Counted from the stretch's first letter, positions 10,140 to 24,498 are shown. The stretch: 64,000 nt of DNA from Apilactobacillus kunkeei DSM 12361 = ATCC 700308 (GCF_001281265.1 NZ_JXDB01000007.1:248001-312000), one strand, 5' to 3'. The notes: generated by a model not told the origin, from the sequence alone. Made by a program: numbers and translations.

Positions 10140-11228
10140 TTATTCGTTATCGATTGCGTCGTCACTATCTTCTTGGACGTCTTCAGTCAGACCATCAGCT
10201 TCTGATTCAGACTTGATATCAATCTTGTAACCAGTCAACTTAGCGGCTAGACGTGCGTTTTGTCCACGCTTACCAATTGCTAATGATAGTTGGTAGTCAG
10301 GTACGATAACTGTACATGCACGTTCATTTTCTTCATCAAAGATAACATCAACTACTTCTGATGGGTTTAATGAATTGGCAATGAATTCAGCAGGATCTTC
10401 AGTCCATTGAACGATGTCCATGTTTTCGCCACCTAGTTCGTTAACGATAGTTTGAACACGTTGACCTCTTGGTCCAACAGTTGTACCAACTGGGTCGATA
10501 TCATCGTTGTTAGATCTAACGGCTACCTTAGCACGGTCTCCTGCTTCTCTAGCGATTGATACGACTTCAACAGTTCCGTCATAAATTTCAGGAACTTCTT
10601 CTTCAAATAGTCGTTTTAATAAACCAGGAGCGGTACGACTAACGAAGATTTGAGGACCCTTAGTAGCATCTTCAACACGGTTAACGTAAACCTTGATTCT
10701 GTCTTGTGGTCTGTATGTTTCATTTGGCATTTGGTCGTTCTTAGGCATAACTGCTTCAACCTTACCTAAATCAACATATACAAAACGATCGTCTTGGCGT
10801 TCAATTTCACCAGTGATTAGTTCGTCTTGGTATTTGCTGTACTTGTTGTAAACAATTGTTCTTTCAGCTTCTCTCACTCTTTGCATGATAACTTGCTTAG
10901 CAGTTTGAGCAGCGATTCTACCAAAGTTCTTAGGAGTAACTTCAAACTTAATTTCGTCACCTAATTCGTAACCACGGTTTAATTGTAATGCATCTGATAG
11001 ACTGCATTCTAGTCTTGGATCAACTACATCTTCAACAACAGTCTTAACAGCGTAAACATTGATGTTACCCTTCTTGTCGTCAAAAGCAACTTCAACGTTT
11101 TGTGCTTGGTTGTAGTTTCTCTTGTATGCTGAAGTTAATGCAGCTTCTAAAGCATCAATAACAGTTTCTTTAGAAATCCCTTTGTCGTTTTCTAGGGCAT
11201 CTAGTGCACCTAAAAGTTCTTTACTCAT
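10140..11228 (-). CDS. nusA: Transcription termination/antitermination factor NusA
   Basis: RNA polymerase-associated factor that promotes pausing and intrinsic termination. The 362 residues contain the N-terminal polymerase-binding domain, an S1 domain (about 133-200) and two KH domains (GPRGQRVQTIVNELGGE near 250 and AIGKRGQNARLAAKLTG near 315), with a short acidic tail and no Gram-negative-type C-terminal repeats. It lies 19 bases after rimP. The operon leader contains a terminator that NusA itself could act on. Confidence 0.97.
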   Translation of the reverse strand: MSKELLGALDALENDKGISKETVIDALEAALTSAYKRNYNQAQNVEVAFDDKKGNINVYAVKTVVEDVVDPRLECSLSDALQLNRGYELGDEIKFEVTPKNFGRIAAQTAKQVIMQRVREAERTIVYNKYSKYQDELITGEIERQDDRFVYVDLGKVEAVMPKNDQMPNETYRPQDRIKVYVNRVEDATKGPQIFVSRTAPGLLKRLFEEEVPEIYDGTVEVVSIAREAGDRAKVAVRSNNDDIDPVGTTVGPRGQRVQTIVNELGGENMDIVQWTEDPAEFIANSLNPSEVVDVIFDEENERACTVIVPDYQLSLAIGKRGQNARLAAKLTGYKIDIKSESEADGLTEDVQEDSDDAIDNE

Positions 11229-11247
11229 TTTTGATTGTCTCCCTTAG

Positions 11248-11721
11248 CTAAAATTTAATTGCTAATCTTGCTTTGGCAATTGATTTTCTTGGTATTGTTA
11301 GATCCTTAATTCGACCTTTTAAATTAACAGTCAAAACTAATTCATCTTCGCTTAATTCTTTTAAAGTCCCTTCATAGACTTTTTCACCGTTAATTGGTGC
11401 ATACAATGAAACATGAATGTATTCATTAACAGCTTTTTCATAATCTTCTGGTTTCTTTAGAGGTCTTTCAGCTCCTGGAGATGAGACTTCTAGAAAGTAA
11501 GCTTGTGGAATTGGATCCGGATCCATTGAATCTAATTTTTCACTTAGTTCGTCAGATACTAACGCACAGTCTTCAATATTGATACCGCCGTCCTTATCAA
11601 CATAAACCCTTAAATACCAATTCTTGCTTTCTTTTACAAATTCGATGTCATATAAATAAAAGTCATGACTATCTAGAATTGGAGTTACTACTTCTTTTAC
11701 CACTTCTGTAACTTCGCTCAA
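11248..11721 (-). CDS. rimP: Ribosome maturation factor RimP
   Basis: Needed for 30S subunit maturation. A TTG start at 11721 is chosen because TAGGAGG lies seven bases upstream and the resulting 157-residue protein ([11 protein letters not shown]...) has family length. A longer frame reaching 11772 would run through an intrinsic terminator hairpin and has no ribosome-binding site. Family features include [19 protein letters not shown] and [10 protein letters not shown]. First gene of the nusA operon. Confidence 0.95.
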   Translation of the reverse strand: MSEVTEVVKEVVTPILDSHDFYLYDIEFVKESKNWYLRVYVDKDGGINIEDCALVSDELSEKLDSMDPDPIPQAYFLEVSSPGAERPLKKPEDYEKAVNEYIHVSLYAPINGEKVYEGTLKELSEDELVLTVNLKGRIKDLTIPRKSIAKARLAIKF

Positions 11722-11746
11722 TGATACGCCTCCTAAAAAAATCCAA

Positions 11747-11774
11747 TAAAAAGAGCGAGCATTTCTGCTCACTC
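11747..11774 (-). terminator. Intrinsic terminator / attenuator in the rimP-nusA leader
   Basis: Minus strand: GAGTGAGCA, GAAA loop, TGCTCGCTC, then TTTTTATT. The stem is 9 bp with one G-T pair. It ends polC readthrough but also lies downstream of the apparent rimP promoter (11802-11830) and only 12 bases before the Shine-Dalgarno sequence, so it should terminate part of the nusA-operon transcripts. Confidence 0.85.
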
Positions 11775-11801
11775 CTTTCTCTCAGATATAAATCATAATG
11801 T

Positions 11802-11830
11802 ATCATACCATACTATCTGAGATTGTTCAA
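11802..11830 (-). promoter_or_regulatory. Promoter of the rimP-nusA-infB operon
   Basis: Minus strand TTGAAC (11830-11825), 17 bases, TATGAT (11807-11802), starting just past the polC stop. The expected start near 11795 lies upstream of the terminator hairpin. A 9-bp inverted repeat, TCTCAGATA (11780-11788) / TATCTGAGA (11814-11822), flanks the -10 box. Confidence 0.7.
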
Positions 11831-11836
11831 TACATA

Positions 11837-14800
11837 CTACATCATATCAAATAAACTTAATTGGTTTTCATCAGGTAAGTTATCGATAATATGGTTTTCT
11901 GTCATAAATTCAATTAACTTCTTAGAAACCTTTCCACGTTTGGATAGGTCTTCTTTAGAGATAAATTCTTTATCTTCACGAGCTGCAACAATTTGTTTAG
12001 CAACGTTTAACCCAAGACCAGGAATGGCTCTAAATGGTGCAATTAACTTGTTACCATCAATTAACCATTGTTCGGCATCAGAACGGTTTAAATCAACCAT
12101 TTCGAATTCGAAACCTCTTTCAATCATTTCGTTGGCTAATTCAAGAACAGTTAGTAGGTTCTTATCCTTTGCAGATGCATCGTTTCCAAGATCGTTAATT
12201 TCTTTCATTTTGGCCTTAACAGCTTCCTTACCATGACACATTGAAACAATATCAAAGTCATCGGCTCTAACTGAGAAGTATGCACAGTAGTATACCAATG
12301 GGAAGTACACCTTAAAGTAAGCCACACGTAACGCCATTAAAACGTAGGCTGCCGCATGGGCACGTGGGAACATGTACTTAATCTTAAGACATGAATCAAT
12401 GTACCACTGTGGAATATTGGCTTCATGCATTTTCTTTTGCCATTCGTCTTTAATTCCACGACCCTTACGAACATATTCCATGATTTGGAATGATGTTTCT
12501 GAATCTAGTCCCCAGTTAATCAAGTCGGTCATGATGTTATCACGACAACCAATAACGTTGGCGATGGTTGCTTTACCTTCCTTGATTAATTCGTCGGCGT
12601 TTCCTAACCAAACGTCGGTACCATGGGATAGACCTGAAATTTGTAGTAATTGTGAGAAATTATTTGGATTAGTTTGTTCAAGCATCCCTCTAACGAACTT
12701 GGTTCCAAATTCTGGAATTCCCAAAGTCCCTGTTTTTGATTGGATTTGGTCCTGGGTAACACCGATGGTATCTGTACCAGAGAATAGTCCCATAACTCCA
12801 GGGTCATCCATTGGAATTGATTGAGGATCAATCCCTGATAAATCTTGAAGCATTCTGATCATGGTTGGGTCATCATGTCCCAGCACATCCATCTTCAAGA
12901 TGTTGTCATGGATAGAATGGAAATCAAAGTGGGTAGTTTCCCAAGCTGCGTTTTGATCATCAGCTGGATATTGGATTGGTGTGAAATCAAAGATATCCAT
13001 ATCGTCTGGAACGATAATAATTCCGGCCGGATGTTGTCCAGTTGTTCTCTTTACACCAGTATCACCCTTTGATAAACGATCAATTTCGGCAGAACGAATA
13101 GTTTGTTGGGTATCTCTTTCGTATGCCTTCACGTATCCATAAGCTGTCTTATCGGCAACAGTACCGATAGTTCCAGCACGGTATACATTATTTTCACCAA
13201 ACAATACCTTTAGGTAGTTATGTGCGATTGGTTGATAATCACCAGAGAAGTTCAAATCGATATCTGGAACCTTGTTACCACTAAATCCAAGGAATGTTTC
13301 GAACGGGATATTATGACCGTCACCAATCATTAATGTTCCGCATTCTGGACAGTTTTCATGCGGTAAATCGTATCCTGAACCATATTCACCCTTAGTGAAG
13401 AACTTAGAGTATTTACAGTTTGGACAACGATAGTGTGGTGGTAATGGATTAACTTCAGTAATCCCCGCCATTGTGGCTACCAAACTGGAACCAACGGAAC
13501 CACGGGAACCTACCAGATATCCATCCTTATTACTCTTTGCTACAAGTCGCTTTGCGATTAAGTAAATAACTGAGAATCCGTTACCGATAATACTCTTCAA
13601 CTCACGGTCCAAACGGGCCTGAATTAATTCAGGTAGTGGATCTCCGTAAAGTTTATGGGCCATATCCATTGTTGAGTTTCTGATTTCATCTTCGGCACCC
13701 TTCATGTGCGGTGTGTATAATCGATCTAAGACCGGATGAATTCCATCATCAACCATGTTGGCAATCTTTTGGGTATTATAAACAACGATTTCCTTGCTGA
13801 CATCTTCACCTAAGTATTCAAAATCACTCAACATTTCGTCTGTTGTTAAGAATGGCACCTTAGGTAATTCTTGTCTATTTAATGGGTTGGCCCCACCTTG
13901 TGAATGAATCAAAATCTTACGGTAAATATAGTCTTGTGGATCCATATAGTGAACATCCCCAGTTGCAACAACTGGTTTATCCATTTCATGACCCATATCA
14001 ACCATGTTTTGTACTAATTCTTGTAAGTGCTTCTTTCCATGAATTAATTCCGAATCAATCATTGGTTGATAAGCCGCGCTTGGTTGTACTTCTAGATAGT
14101 CATAGAATTCAGCTTTCTTCTCGGCTTCTTCTTTACCCTTTTGTAGCATTGTGGTGAATACTTCACCGTTTGCACAAGCAGAACCAACTAGAATTCCTTC
14201 ACGGTACTTTTCAAGCACACTTCTTGGAATTCTTGGCACTCTGTAGAAGTATTCAACATTTGATAATGATACCAACTTGAACATGTTCTTTAATCCAGCT
14301 TGTGTTTGAGCCATCAAGATGGCATGGAATGGACGCGCATGCTTGTATGCGTCGTTATCGGACATGTGTTCATTTAGTTGATTTACCTTGGTAATGTTGT
14401 AACGTTCTTCGGCATCCTTTATGAACAAGTAATTCAAATGGCCTGTTGTTTCGGCATCATATACGGCACGGTGATGGTGTTCCAAAGCAACGTCAAACTT
14501 CTTAGCCAATGTGTTTAACCGATAGCTCTTATAGTTTGGATATAAGAAACGAGCCAATGGCAATGTATCAATGATTGGGTTTTGGATTTCTTCCATCCCA
14601 TATCTTTGGTAACCCACATTCATAAAGCCAACGTCAAAAGTAACGTTGTGCCCTACAACAATGGAGTCGCTACAGAATTCTCTAAATAACTTAAAGACTT
14701 CTTCTTCGGACTTAGATCCTCTAACCATATCATCAGTAATAGAAGTAAGTTCAGTTGTAAAGTCTGATAAGTGGAAACCGGGATCAATAAATTCTTCAAA

Positions 14801-16162
14801 TTGGTCTAAAACATTATTGTGCTGCATTCTAACGGCAGAAACTTCGATTACCTTATCGTAAATTGCAGAAAGACCAGTTGTTTCAATATCGAAAACAACG
14901 TAAGTAGCATCTGCTAAATCACGGTCATCTTCGTTAAATGTAATTGGCACGCCATCGTCTACAACGTTTGCTTCAACACCGTATAGCATCTTAATGTCAT
15001 TCTTTTGTGCAGCGGTATAGGCAAATGGGAAACCTTGAACAGCAGCGTGGTCGGTAATCGCTAATGCCGGGTGACCCCATTCTTTAGCTCTAGCCACGTA
15101 TTCTTCAATGCTGTTAGTTGCATCCATTTGACTCATCTTGGTGTGTAGATGTAGTTCAACACGTTTTTCTTCTGCATCATCATGACGACCTTCATGGTGT
15201 AGTGGATTAATGTCATAGGCATTCAATGTTAATTCGTGACTGTAGTTATCTTCTTGGATACCACCACGGACCTTAATCCAGTCGCCTTCTTGCAATGCGG
15301 CAAAGTTAGCTTCATCGTTTTCGTTGTTAGAGAACTTCTTAACTTCGATTGATGATGAATAATCAGTAATTTTTAAAATCATCAATTGACGACCTGATCT
15401 AAGTGAACGAATTTCCTTACTAAAGATGTGACCATTTACAATCACTAATTTTTCTTCTTGAACAATATCAACTAGTTTAGTAACTTCTAGATCATCCTTA
15501 ATTTTCTTACCGATTTGTACTTTACCCTTTGGAACCGCATTCTTTGAGTTCTTTTGACGTTTTGCAAATGATTCTTGGATTGCTTGCATCGCCTTTTGGG
15601 CTAGCTCAGCATCCTTCTTTTCCTTTTCAGCTTTAAAATCTTTGATTTTTTCTTGAGAAGCAGTTTCATCAACAAAAACGGAGATAGTAAAGTGTGGAAA
15701 ACCTAAACGTTCGTACAAATCTTCAATTGGACTAACTGCTTTATCCACAAGAAAGTTCTTAACAATTTCGTTATCAGCACTAAGTTCAATTTTATGATCA
15801 ACTATCTTTGGTGCATCACGTCTTAATAGTTCATTTTTAATAGCATCAGTGATATCAGCATGTTTAACAATCCATTCCCAGTAATTGCCTAATTGCTTGT
15901 TATCAAATTGATTGTCGTTTGTTTTGATATTAATTTTAGTAGTAGCGATTTCATCAAAAGTCGCTTGCATACGACTATAAAAATCCAAGAAGACTTCGTA
16001 ATCTAAAATTTGTGGAAGTGTAAGGTGGAATTCCCAAATTTTGGAACGTTTGTGGATATCAATCTTCTCAATCTGGCCGCCTTTAAAATTATCGGAATCA
16101 ATTTGGTCTGTTAACTGTAATTGATTCAATAATTTTGTAAATAATTCTTCTTGGTTAGACAA
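11837..16162 (-). CDS. polC: DNA polymerase III PolC-type alpha subunit
   Basis: Main replicative DNA polymerase of low-GC Gram-positives with built-in proofreading. The 1441 residues, a standard length, contain an OB domain, a PHP domain ([15 protein letters not shown]), a DEDDh 3'-5' exonuclease ([29 protein letters not shown]), a zinc-binding CPNC...CPEC pair, the catalytic palm with [12 protein letters not shown], and HhH motifs at the end. The start is TTG with GGAGG upstream. It lies downstream of proS across a terminator, so its transcription may rely on readthrough. Confidence 0.98.
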   Translation of the reverse strand: MSNQEELFTKLLNQLQLTDQIDSDNFKGGQIEKIDIHKRSKIWEFHLTLPQILDYEVFLDFYSRMQATFDEIATTKINIKTNDNQFDNKQLGNYWEWIVKHADITDAIKNELLRRDAPKIVDHKIELSADNEIVKNFLVDKAVSPIEDLYERLGFPHFTISVFVDETASQEKIKDFKAEKEKKDAELAQKAMQAIQESFAKRQKNSKNAVPKGKVQIGKKIKDDLEVTKLVDIVQEEKLVIVNGHIFSKEIRSLRSGRQLMILKITDYSSSIEVKKFSNNENDEANFAALQEGDWIKVRGGIQEDNYSHELTLNAYDINPLHHEGRHDDAEEKRVELHLHTKMSQMDATNSIEEYVARAKEWGHPALAITDHAAVQGFPFAYTAAQKNDIKMLYGVEANVVDDGVPITFNEDDRDLADATYVVFDIETTGLSAIYDKVIEVSAVRMQHNNVLDQFEEFIDPGFHLSDFTTELTSITDDMVRGSKSEEEVFKLFREFCSDSIVVGHNVTFDVGFMNVGYQRYGMEEIQNPIIDTLPLARFLYPNYKSYRLNTLAKKFDVALEHHHRAVYDAETTGHLNYLFIKDAEERYNITKVNQLNEHMSDNDAYKHARPFHAILMAQTQAGLKNMFKLVSLSNVEYFYRVPRIPRSVLEKYREGILVGSACANGEVFTTMLQKGKEEAEKKAEFYDYLEVQPSAAYQPMIDSELIHGKKHLQELVQNMVDMGHEMDKPVVATGDVHYMDPQDYIYRKILIHSQGGANPLNRQELPKVPFLTTDEMLSDFEYLGEDVSKEIVVYNTQKIANMVDDGIHPVLDRLYTPHMKGAEDEIRNSTMDMAHKLYGDPLPELIQARLDRELKSIIGNGFSVIYLIAKRLVAKSNKDGYLVGSRGSVGSSLVATMAGITEVNPLPPHYRCPNCKYSKFFTKGEYGSGYDLPHENCPECGTLMIGDGHNIPFETFLGFSGNKVPDIDLNFSGDYQPIAHNYLKVLFGENNVYRAGTIGTVADKTAYGYVKAYERDTQQTIRSAEIDRLSKGDTGVKRTTGQHPAGIIIVPDDMDIFDFTPIQYPADDQNAAWETTHFDFHSIHDNILKMDVLGHDDPTMIRMLQDLSGIDPQSIPMDDPGVMGLFSGTDTIGVTQDQIQSKTGTLGIPEFGTKFVRGMLEQTNPNNFSQLLQISGLSHGTDVWLGNADELIKEGKATIANVIGCRDNIMTDLINWGLDSETSFQIMEYVRKGRGIKDEWQKKMHEANIPQWYIDSCLKIKYMFPRAHAAAYVLMALRVAYFKVYFPLVYYCAYFSVRADDFDIVSMCHGKEAVKAKMKEINDLGNDASAKDKNLLTVLELANEMIERGFEFEMVDLNRSDAEQWLIDGNKLIAPFRAIPGLGLNVAKQIVAAREDKEFISKEDLSKRGKVSKKLIEFMTENHIIDNLPDENQLSLFDMM

Positions 16163-16186
16163 TCTAATACCTCCATCCTAAGTCAG

Positions 16187-16219
16187 CTAAAAAAGGTCAG
16201 TCTCTTCAACTGACCCTTT

Positions 16220-16221
<2 letters not shown>
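16187..16221 (-). terminator. Terminator between proS and polC
   Basis: GGTCAGT / ACTGACC stem with a seven-base loop, followed on the minus strand by TTTTTTAG. It overlaps the proS stop codon. Confidence 0.85.
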
Positions 16222-19223
<3,002 letters not shown>

Positions 19224-19242
19224 TTAAATCACTCCTTTACAT

Positions 19243-20031
19243 CTAAATAATGCCAAATAGGTGAAGAAGTGGCAAAACAAATAGTAAACTATCAAATCTA
19301 TCTAAAATTCCACCATGTCCTGGTAAAATTTTTCCAGAATCTTTAACTTGGTAGTATCTCTTAAGAGCTGATTCAACTAAATCACCAAATTGACCAGCAA
19401 TTGATAATACAAGAGTTACGATAACAGCAACAAGTAGTGATGTATGACCAACAGAGAAGTAGTACATCCATGCAGTAGCAATGATAGTTGCTAATAATGA
19501 TCCACAAATCGATCCTTCCCATGTCTTATTAGGACTTACATGTGGAGCTAGTTTGTGTTTACCAAATTGCTTACCGAAAATATATGCACCTGAGTCGGTT
19601 AACCAAACGATAAATAACGCGTAGAACAATACTGCGATTCCAACATGTCTAGCTGCAATAAAGTAATGGAAGCCCATTCCAATATATAACATTGCTATTG
19701 TAATTACACCGGCATCATCAAATGAAAAAATGTTCTTAGTAACAACATTTCTTAACATCAATAGCATTACTACTAAGTAGAATAAAAAGTTAACTGATAG
19801 AAATGATGGTAGATCATTGAACCAGTTACTTGGTGCAATTAATAATGTTACACCAATAAATGATAGAATTGCTTCTGGTGAAATTACTAACTTTTTCTTC
19901 ATAATTAGTACTTCAGACATCGCAACAATTCCTAAAGCAATTGCTCCAATTTGAATAAAAATGCCACCCAATAAAACTATTGGCACAAATAATAATAAGG
20001 CAATAATTGCCGTTAATACTCTTGTTTTCAT
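19243..20031 (-). CDS. cdsA: Phosphatidate cytidylyltransferase CdsA
   Basis: Makes CDP-diacylglycerol from phosphatidate and CTP for phospholipid synthesis. The 262-residue multi-pass membrane protein carries the family signature SALKRYYQVKDSG...PGHGGILDRFDS near the C-terminus and SPNKTWEGS near 167. It lies between uppS and rseP with gaps of 15 and 19 bases. Confidence 0.97.
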   Translation of the reverse strand: MKTRVLTAIIALLLFVPIVLLGGIFIQIGAIALGIVAMSEVLIMKKKLVISPEAILSFIGVTLLIAPSNWFNDLPSFLSVNFLFYLVVMLLMLRNVVTKNIFSFDDAGVITIAMLYIGMGFHYFIAARHVGIAVLFYALFIVWLTDSGAYIFGKQFGKHKLAPHVSPNKTWEGSICGSLLATIIATAWMYYFSVGHTSLLVAVIVTLVLSIAGQFGDLVESALKRYYQVKDSGKILPGHGGILDRFDSLLFVLPLLHLFGII

Positions 20032-20046
20032 AATAATCTCCTAATG

Positions 20047-20805
20047 TTACTTGTTTTTTAATCCCCCAAAACGACGATGACGTCCTTGGAACCTAGCAAT
20101 ACAATTCATTAAATCTTCTTTAGTGTAGTCAGGCCACTTAGTGTCGTCAAATACAAACTCACTGTATGCAACTTGCCATAATAAGAAGTTAGATAATCTT
20201 TCTTCCCCACTTGTTCTAATTAATAAATCTGGGTTAGAAAATTCACCAAGTGAAGAAGTCATTAGATTATCACTAACGACGTCCTTATTAATGTCGTCGA
20301 CGTTTAAACTACCATCAGATACCTTTTGAGCAATCTTTTGAACTGCAGTAACGATTTCGTCTTGGCTTCCATAGTTTAAAGCAAAGTTCAAAATCATTCC
20401 ATCGCATTTCTTGGTATCCTCGATGGCATCATTGATAGCTTTTTGTGTAGATTCAGGTAATTGATCTACATATCCCATAACGTTAACTTTAACGTTATTC
20501 TTTACTAAATCAGGAACAAAAGTAGAGAAAAATTTCTCTGGCAAGTCCATCAAGTAGTTAACTTCTTGATCCGGACGTTTCCAGTTTTCGGTAGAAAAGG
20601 CGTACAAAGTTAATGCCTTCACACCTAAATCACTAGCTGCTTTTGTAATGTCCTTTACCACATTCATTCCCTTTTTATGTCCAGCAATTCTTGGCAAATG
20701 TCTTTGTTGGGCCCATCTTCCATTTCCATCCATGATAATGGCAATATGTTTGGGAATATTATTGTAGTCAAGTTCTGTGGTAGTTTTTTTCTTAAACTTA
20801 AACAT
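20047..20805 (-). CDS. uppS: Undecaprenyl diphosphate synthase
   Basis: Cis-prenyltransferase that makes the C55 lipid carrier for peptidoglycan. The start is set at ATG 20805, with GCGAGG upstream, giving 252 residues; a longer frame to 20853 would run into the hairpin after the preceding gene. Motifs are IMDGNGRWAQ (catalytic Asp26), GHKKG, LYAFSTENWKRP and the C-terminal RTSGEERLSNFLLWQ. Confidence 0.97.
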   Translation of the reverse strand: MFKFKKKTTTELDYNNIPKHIAIIMDGNGRWAQQRHLPRIAGHKKGMNVVKDITKAASDLGVKALTLYAFSTENWKRPDQEVNYLMDLPEKFFSTFVPDLVKNNVKVNVMGYVDQLPESTQKAINDAIEDTKKCDGMILNFALNYGSQDEIVTAVQKIAQKVSDGSLNVDDINKDVVSDNLMTSSLGEFSNPDLLIRTSGEERLSNFLLWQVAYSEFVFDDTKWPDYTKEDLMNCIARFQGRHRRFGGLKNK

Positions 20806-20826
20806 ATATACCTCGCCTATTAATAC

Positions 20827-20855
20827 AAATAAAGGATGAGAAACAATCCTCATCC
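20827..20855 (-). terminator. Weak terminator upstream of uppS
   Basis: GGATGAG / CTCATCC stem with an eight-base loop, followed on the minus strand by TTTATTTG. The T-tract is interrupted, so readthrough into uppS is likely. Confidence 0.55.
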
Positions 20856-20873
20856 CACATTTGTAAAGTTATT

Positions 20874-21272
20874 TTATTGGATTAATCTCCATTCGCCACG
20901 TTTAGCTTCTACTAAAGTTTCGAAATATTTTAATAATTGGTTAGCGTCGTTTGGACTATGTTCACCTAAAAGATTTAATCCTTCACCCGTAGGAATTGGA
21001 TCACTTAAATCTGTAATTTCAGTTTCATTTTCAATTGTTGCTTCAGTAAACGCAACAATCCAATCATCTTCAATTAATTGTGAAACCACAAAAAAGATGT
21101 TGAAATCGTCGGTAACATATACCGGCATAACATAGATTCCATCTTGAATTTCTTCAAGTTGATTACCATTGTAAGACAATGCTTGCTTGGTATCATCGTT
21201 CATACTTTCAGATAGTTTGAAAACCATCTTATTGAATTCCTCTGTACCTGGTGTAACTTCTTGTTCTTGCAT
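20874..21272 (-). CDS. Uncharacterised 132-aa acidic protein
   Basis: I do not recognise this protein. It is 132 residues, acidic (many Glu/Asp), with no membrane segment or signal peptide, and looks like a small alpha/beta domain: a hydrophobic core IYVMPVYV and NIFFVVSQL, then DDWIVAFTEATIEN, ending in KRGEWRLIQ. GGGGATG precedes the ATG. It interrupts the usual frr-uppS adjacency and is followed by a weak terminator. Cotranscription with pyrH-frr is likely. Function unknown. Confidence 0.8.
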   Translation of the reverse strand: MQEQEVTPGTEEFNKMVFKLSESMNDDTKQALSYNGNQLEEIQDGIYVMPVYVTDDFNIFFVVSQLIEDDWIVAFTEATIENETEITDLSDPIPTGEGLNLLGEHSPNDANQLLKYFETLVEAKRGEWRLIQ

Positions 21273-21294
21273 GGTGACATCCCCTTTTATTAGT

Positions 21295-21858
21295 TTATCC
21301 GTTTAGTACTTCCTTTTCTTTGGCAGCAATAACTTCATCTAAATCTGTAATTTGTGAATCTGTCAACTTTTGAACCTTGTCTTCTAGTGCGTGAGTTTCA
21401 TCATCTGTAAAGTCATCGTTCTTGTTACCCTTCTTTACAGCGTCCATAGCTTCACGACGAACATTTCTAATAGCGACTTTACCTTGTTCACCGGCAGCCT
21501 TAACCTTCTTAGAAATTTCTTTTCTACGTTCTTCAGTTAGTTGTGGAACAACTAAACGAATATTATCACCATCGTTAGCTGGGTTAATACCAATATCGGC
21601 TTCAAGGATTCCCTTTTCGATATCATCTAGAGCTGATTTGTCATATGGAGTAACCATAATAACTCTAGCTTCAGGAACAGTGATTGAAGCAATTTGATTT
21701 AATGGTGTTGGTGCACCATAGTATTCAGCAGTAACACCGTTTAATAGACTGGCGTTAGCACGACCTGCTCTAATACTTGCTAATTCTTGTCTTAATGATG
21801 CAATTGACTTTTGCATCTTGTTTTTTGCTGTATCTAAAATTTCATTTTGAGTTGCCAT
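21295..21858 (-). CDS. frr: Ribosome recycling factor
   Basis: Splits post-termination ribosomes together with EF-G. The 187 residues have the usual length and signatures: RAGRANASLLNGVTAEYYG, PLNQIASITVPEARVI and the NDGDNIRLVVPQLTEERRKE-type region. It starts three bases after the pyrH stop, with AAGGGG inside the pyrH end. Confidence 0.98.
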   Translation of the reverse strand: MATQNEILDTAKNKMQKSIASLRQELASIRAGRANASLLNGVTAEYYGAPTPLNQIASITVPEARVIMVTPYDKSALDDIEKGILEADIGINPANDGDNIRLVVPQLTEERRKEISKKVKAAGEQGKVAIRNVRREAMDAVKKGNKNDDFTDDETHALEDKVQKLTDSQITDLDEVIAAKEKEVLNG

Positions 21859-21861
21859 ACT

Positions 21862-22608
<747 letters not shown>

Positions 22609-22616
22609 TTAATTTA

Positions 22617-22625
22617 ATTTTAGCA
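22617..22625 (-). promoter_or_regulatory. Extended -10 promoter of pyrH
   Basis: Minus strand TG-C-TAAAAT (22625-22617), no clear -35 box, 33 bases before the pyrH start and downstream of the tsf terminator. Confidence 0.5.
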
Positions 22626-22681
22626 TAATATGAAATTTAAAAACAGTTTATAACTGCAATTATTTAATTATAAATATGTAT

Positions 22682-22712
22682 AAAAAAAGGATACGAATCC
22701 GCATCCTTTTTC
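22682..22712 (-). terminator. Terminator after tsf
   Basis: AAGGATGCG / CGTATCCTT imperfect stem with a GATT loop and a T7 tract on the minus strand. Confidence 0.85.
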
Positions 22713-22717
22713 ATTAA

Positions 22718-23593
22718 TTATTTGATTTGTGAGTTAACTTCATCAGCAAAGTTAGTTTCTTCTTTTTCAATACCTTCACCGACTTCGTAACGAACAAAGG
22801 CTTTTAGTTGACCGCCGTTTTCCTTAACATATTCAGCAACAGTCTTGTCTGAGTCCATAACGAATTCTTGGTCAGCTAAACTAATTTCAGAAAGGAACTT
22901 GTTTAGACGACCTTCAACCATCTTTTCAACGATGTTTTCAGGTTTGCCTTCTTGTAGGGCTTCCTTCTTTAGTTCTTCTCTTTCAGCTTCTAGTCTGTCT
23001 TGAGGAACATCGTTTCTGTCTAGGTATTCTGGCTTAGTAGCAGCAATGTGCATTGCAACGTGCTTAGCAACAGTTTCGTCAACACCTTGGATTTGAACTA
23101 AGGCACCAATTAGACCTTGGTTGTGTAGGTAGTGACCAAAGCTTTCGTCATCGTTCTTAGTTAAAACAACGAAACGACGTAGAGTGATCTTTTCACCAGT
23201 AATTTGAGTAGTGTTGATGATCTTGTCGTTAATAGTTTCACCATCAACGTCAAGTGCTAAAGCAGCTTCAACATCAGCTGGCTTAGCTTCAACAATCTTA
23301 GCTGCGATTAAATCAATTAGGTTCTTGAAGTCATCGTTACCTGAAACGAAGTCAGTTTCAGCGTTAACTTCAACGATAGCAGCATCGTTACCGTGAGTAA
23401 CAACACGAGTTAAACCAGCAGCGGCAACACGGTCACTCTTCTTTTCAGCTTTTGCGATACCCTTTTCACGTAAGTATTCTAGAGCTTTCTTTTCGTCACC
23501 ATCTGAAGCAACTAAAGCTTTCTTAGCATCCATCATACCTACACTTGTCTTTTCACGTAATTCTTTTACTTGAGCAGCAGTAATCTTTGCCAT
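22718..23593 (-). CDS. tsf: Elongation factor Ts
   Basis: Guanine nucleotide exchange factor for EF-Tu. The 291 residues contain the N-terminal UBA-like domain ([16 protein letters not shown]), the TDFV core signature ([11 protein letters not shown]) and the C-terminal subdomains. Paired with rpsB as in most bacteria, but separated by a 113-base gap holding a terminator-like structure. Confidence 0.98.
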   Translation of the reverse strand: MAKITAAQVKELREKTSVGMMDAKKALVASDGDEKKALEYLREKGIAKAEKKSDRVAAAGLTRVVTHGNDAAIVEVNAETDFVSGNDDFKNLIDLIAAKIVEAKPADVEAALALDVDGETINDKIINTTQITGEKITLRRFVVLTKNDDESFGHYLHNQGLIGALVQIQGVDETVAKHVAMHIAATKPEYLDRNDVPQDRLEAEREELKKEALQEGKPENIVEKMVEGRLNKFLSEISLADQEFVMDSDKTVAEYVKENGGQLKAFVRYEVGEGIEKEETNFADEVNSQIK

Positions 23594-23619
23594 TGTTATG
23601 GCCTCCTTAAGTTTTATAT

Positions 23620-23673
23620 TAAAAAAGGCCGACTCATCCCAGGCCTTATCGGTCCAAAAACATGAGTCAGCCT
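23620..23673 (-). terminator. Terminator-like structure between rpsB and tsf
   Basis: On the minus strand GGCTGACTCAT pairs with ATGAGTCGGCC across a 24-base loop, followed by TTTTTT; a compact alternative pairs AAGGCC with GGCCTT. Either form could end a share of transcripts after rpsB and so set the rpsB:tsf ratio. Confidence 0.7.
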
Positions 23674-23706
23674 AAGTGTTCAAACAAAATCAATATTTAA
23701 AAAATA

Positions 23707-24453
23707 TTACTTGTCTTCACTTTCATTTTCATCTTTAGTGTCTTCGAATGTGCTTTCGCTAACATTTTCTTCACCTTGGTTACCTTCAATGATAGCGTCA
23801 GCCATCTTAGCAGTAATTAGACGAACGGCACGAATAGCGTCATCGTTTGATGGGATAATAACATCAACGTCATCTGGGTCAGTGTTAGTATCAACCATAG
23901 CAACGATAGGAATGTTTAACTTGTGAGCTTCGTGAACAGCAATTTGTTCTTTACGAGGGTCAACGATGAACATAACATCTGGAATCTTAGGCATGTCTTC
24001 GATACCACCAAGGAATTTTTCAAGCTTGTCAGTCTTCTTCTTTAGAAGAGCAACTTCCTTCTTAGGTAGTCTTTCGAAAGTACCATCTTCAGCCATCTTC
24101 TTAAGATCCTTTAGGTACTTGATACGACTTTGGATAGTGTCCCAGTTAGTTAAAGTTCCACCTAACCAACGGTGGTTAACGTAGAATTGACCTGCACGTA
24201 CAGCTTCTTCTTGGATTGAGTCTTGAGCTTGCTTCTTAGTACCAACAAATAGTACAGTAGCGCCCTTAGCAGCTTCATCCTTCATAAAGTTGTATGCTGA
24301 ATCAATCATCTTAACAGTCTTTTGTAAGTCGATGATGTAGATTCCGTTACGTTGGGTAAAGATGTATTTCTTCATCTTAGGGTTCCAACGACGAGTTTGG
24401 TGACCGAAGTGGACACCAGCTTCTAGTAATTGTTTCATAGAAATAACAGCCAT
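23707..24453 (-). CDS. rpsB: 30S ribosomal protein S2
   Basis: Small-subunit protein bound late near S1/S21 sites. The 248 residues carry [22 protein letters not shown], the [12 protein letters not shown] segment and [15 protein letters not shown], ending in an acidic Glu/Asp/Ser tail. TGGAGGGC precedes the ATG. A leader of about 115 bases upstream contains an extended hairpin. Confidence 0.98.
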   Translation of the reverse strand: MAVISMKQLLEAGVHFGHQTRRWNPKMKKYIFTQRNGIYIIDLQKTVKMIDSAYNFMKDEAAKGATVLFVGTKKQAQDSIQEEAVRAGQFYVNHRWLGGTLTNWDTIQSRIKYLKDLKKMAEDGTFERLPKKEVALLKKKTDKLEKFLGGIEDMPKIPDVMFIVDPRKEQIAVHEAHKLNIPIVAMVDTNTDPDDVDVIIPSNDDAIRAVRLITAKMADAIIEGNQGEENVSESTFEDTKDENESEDK

Positions 24454-24498
24454 ATTAATAGCCCTCCAAAAATAGTTTTTTCCTCCCCGTCAATCTAT

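Noticed and set aside
11823-12236. 137-codon open frame on the plus strand inside polC.
   Set aside because: Antisense shadow of the well-supported polC C-terminus, with no family resemblance.
12372-12824. 150-codon open frame on the plus strand inside polC.
   Set aside because: Antisense shadow with no ribosome-binding site and no recognisable protein features.
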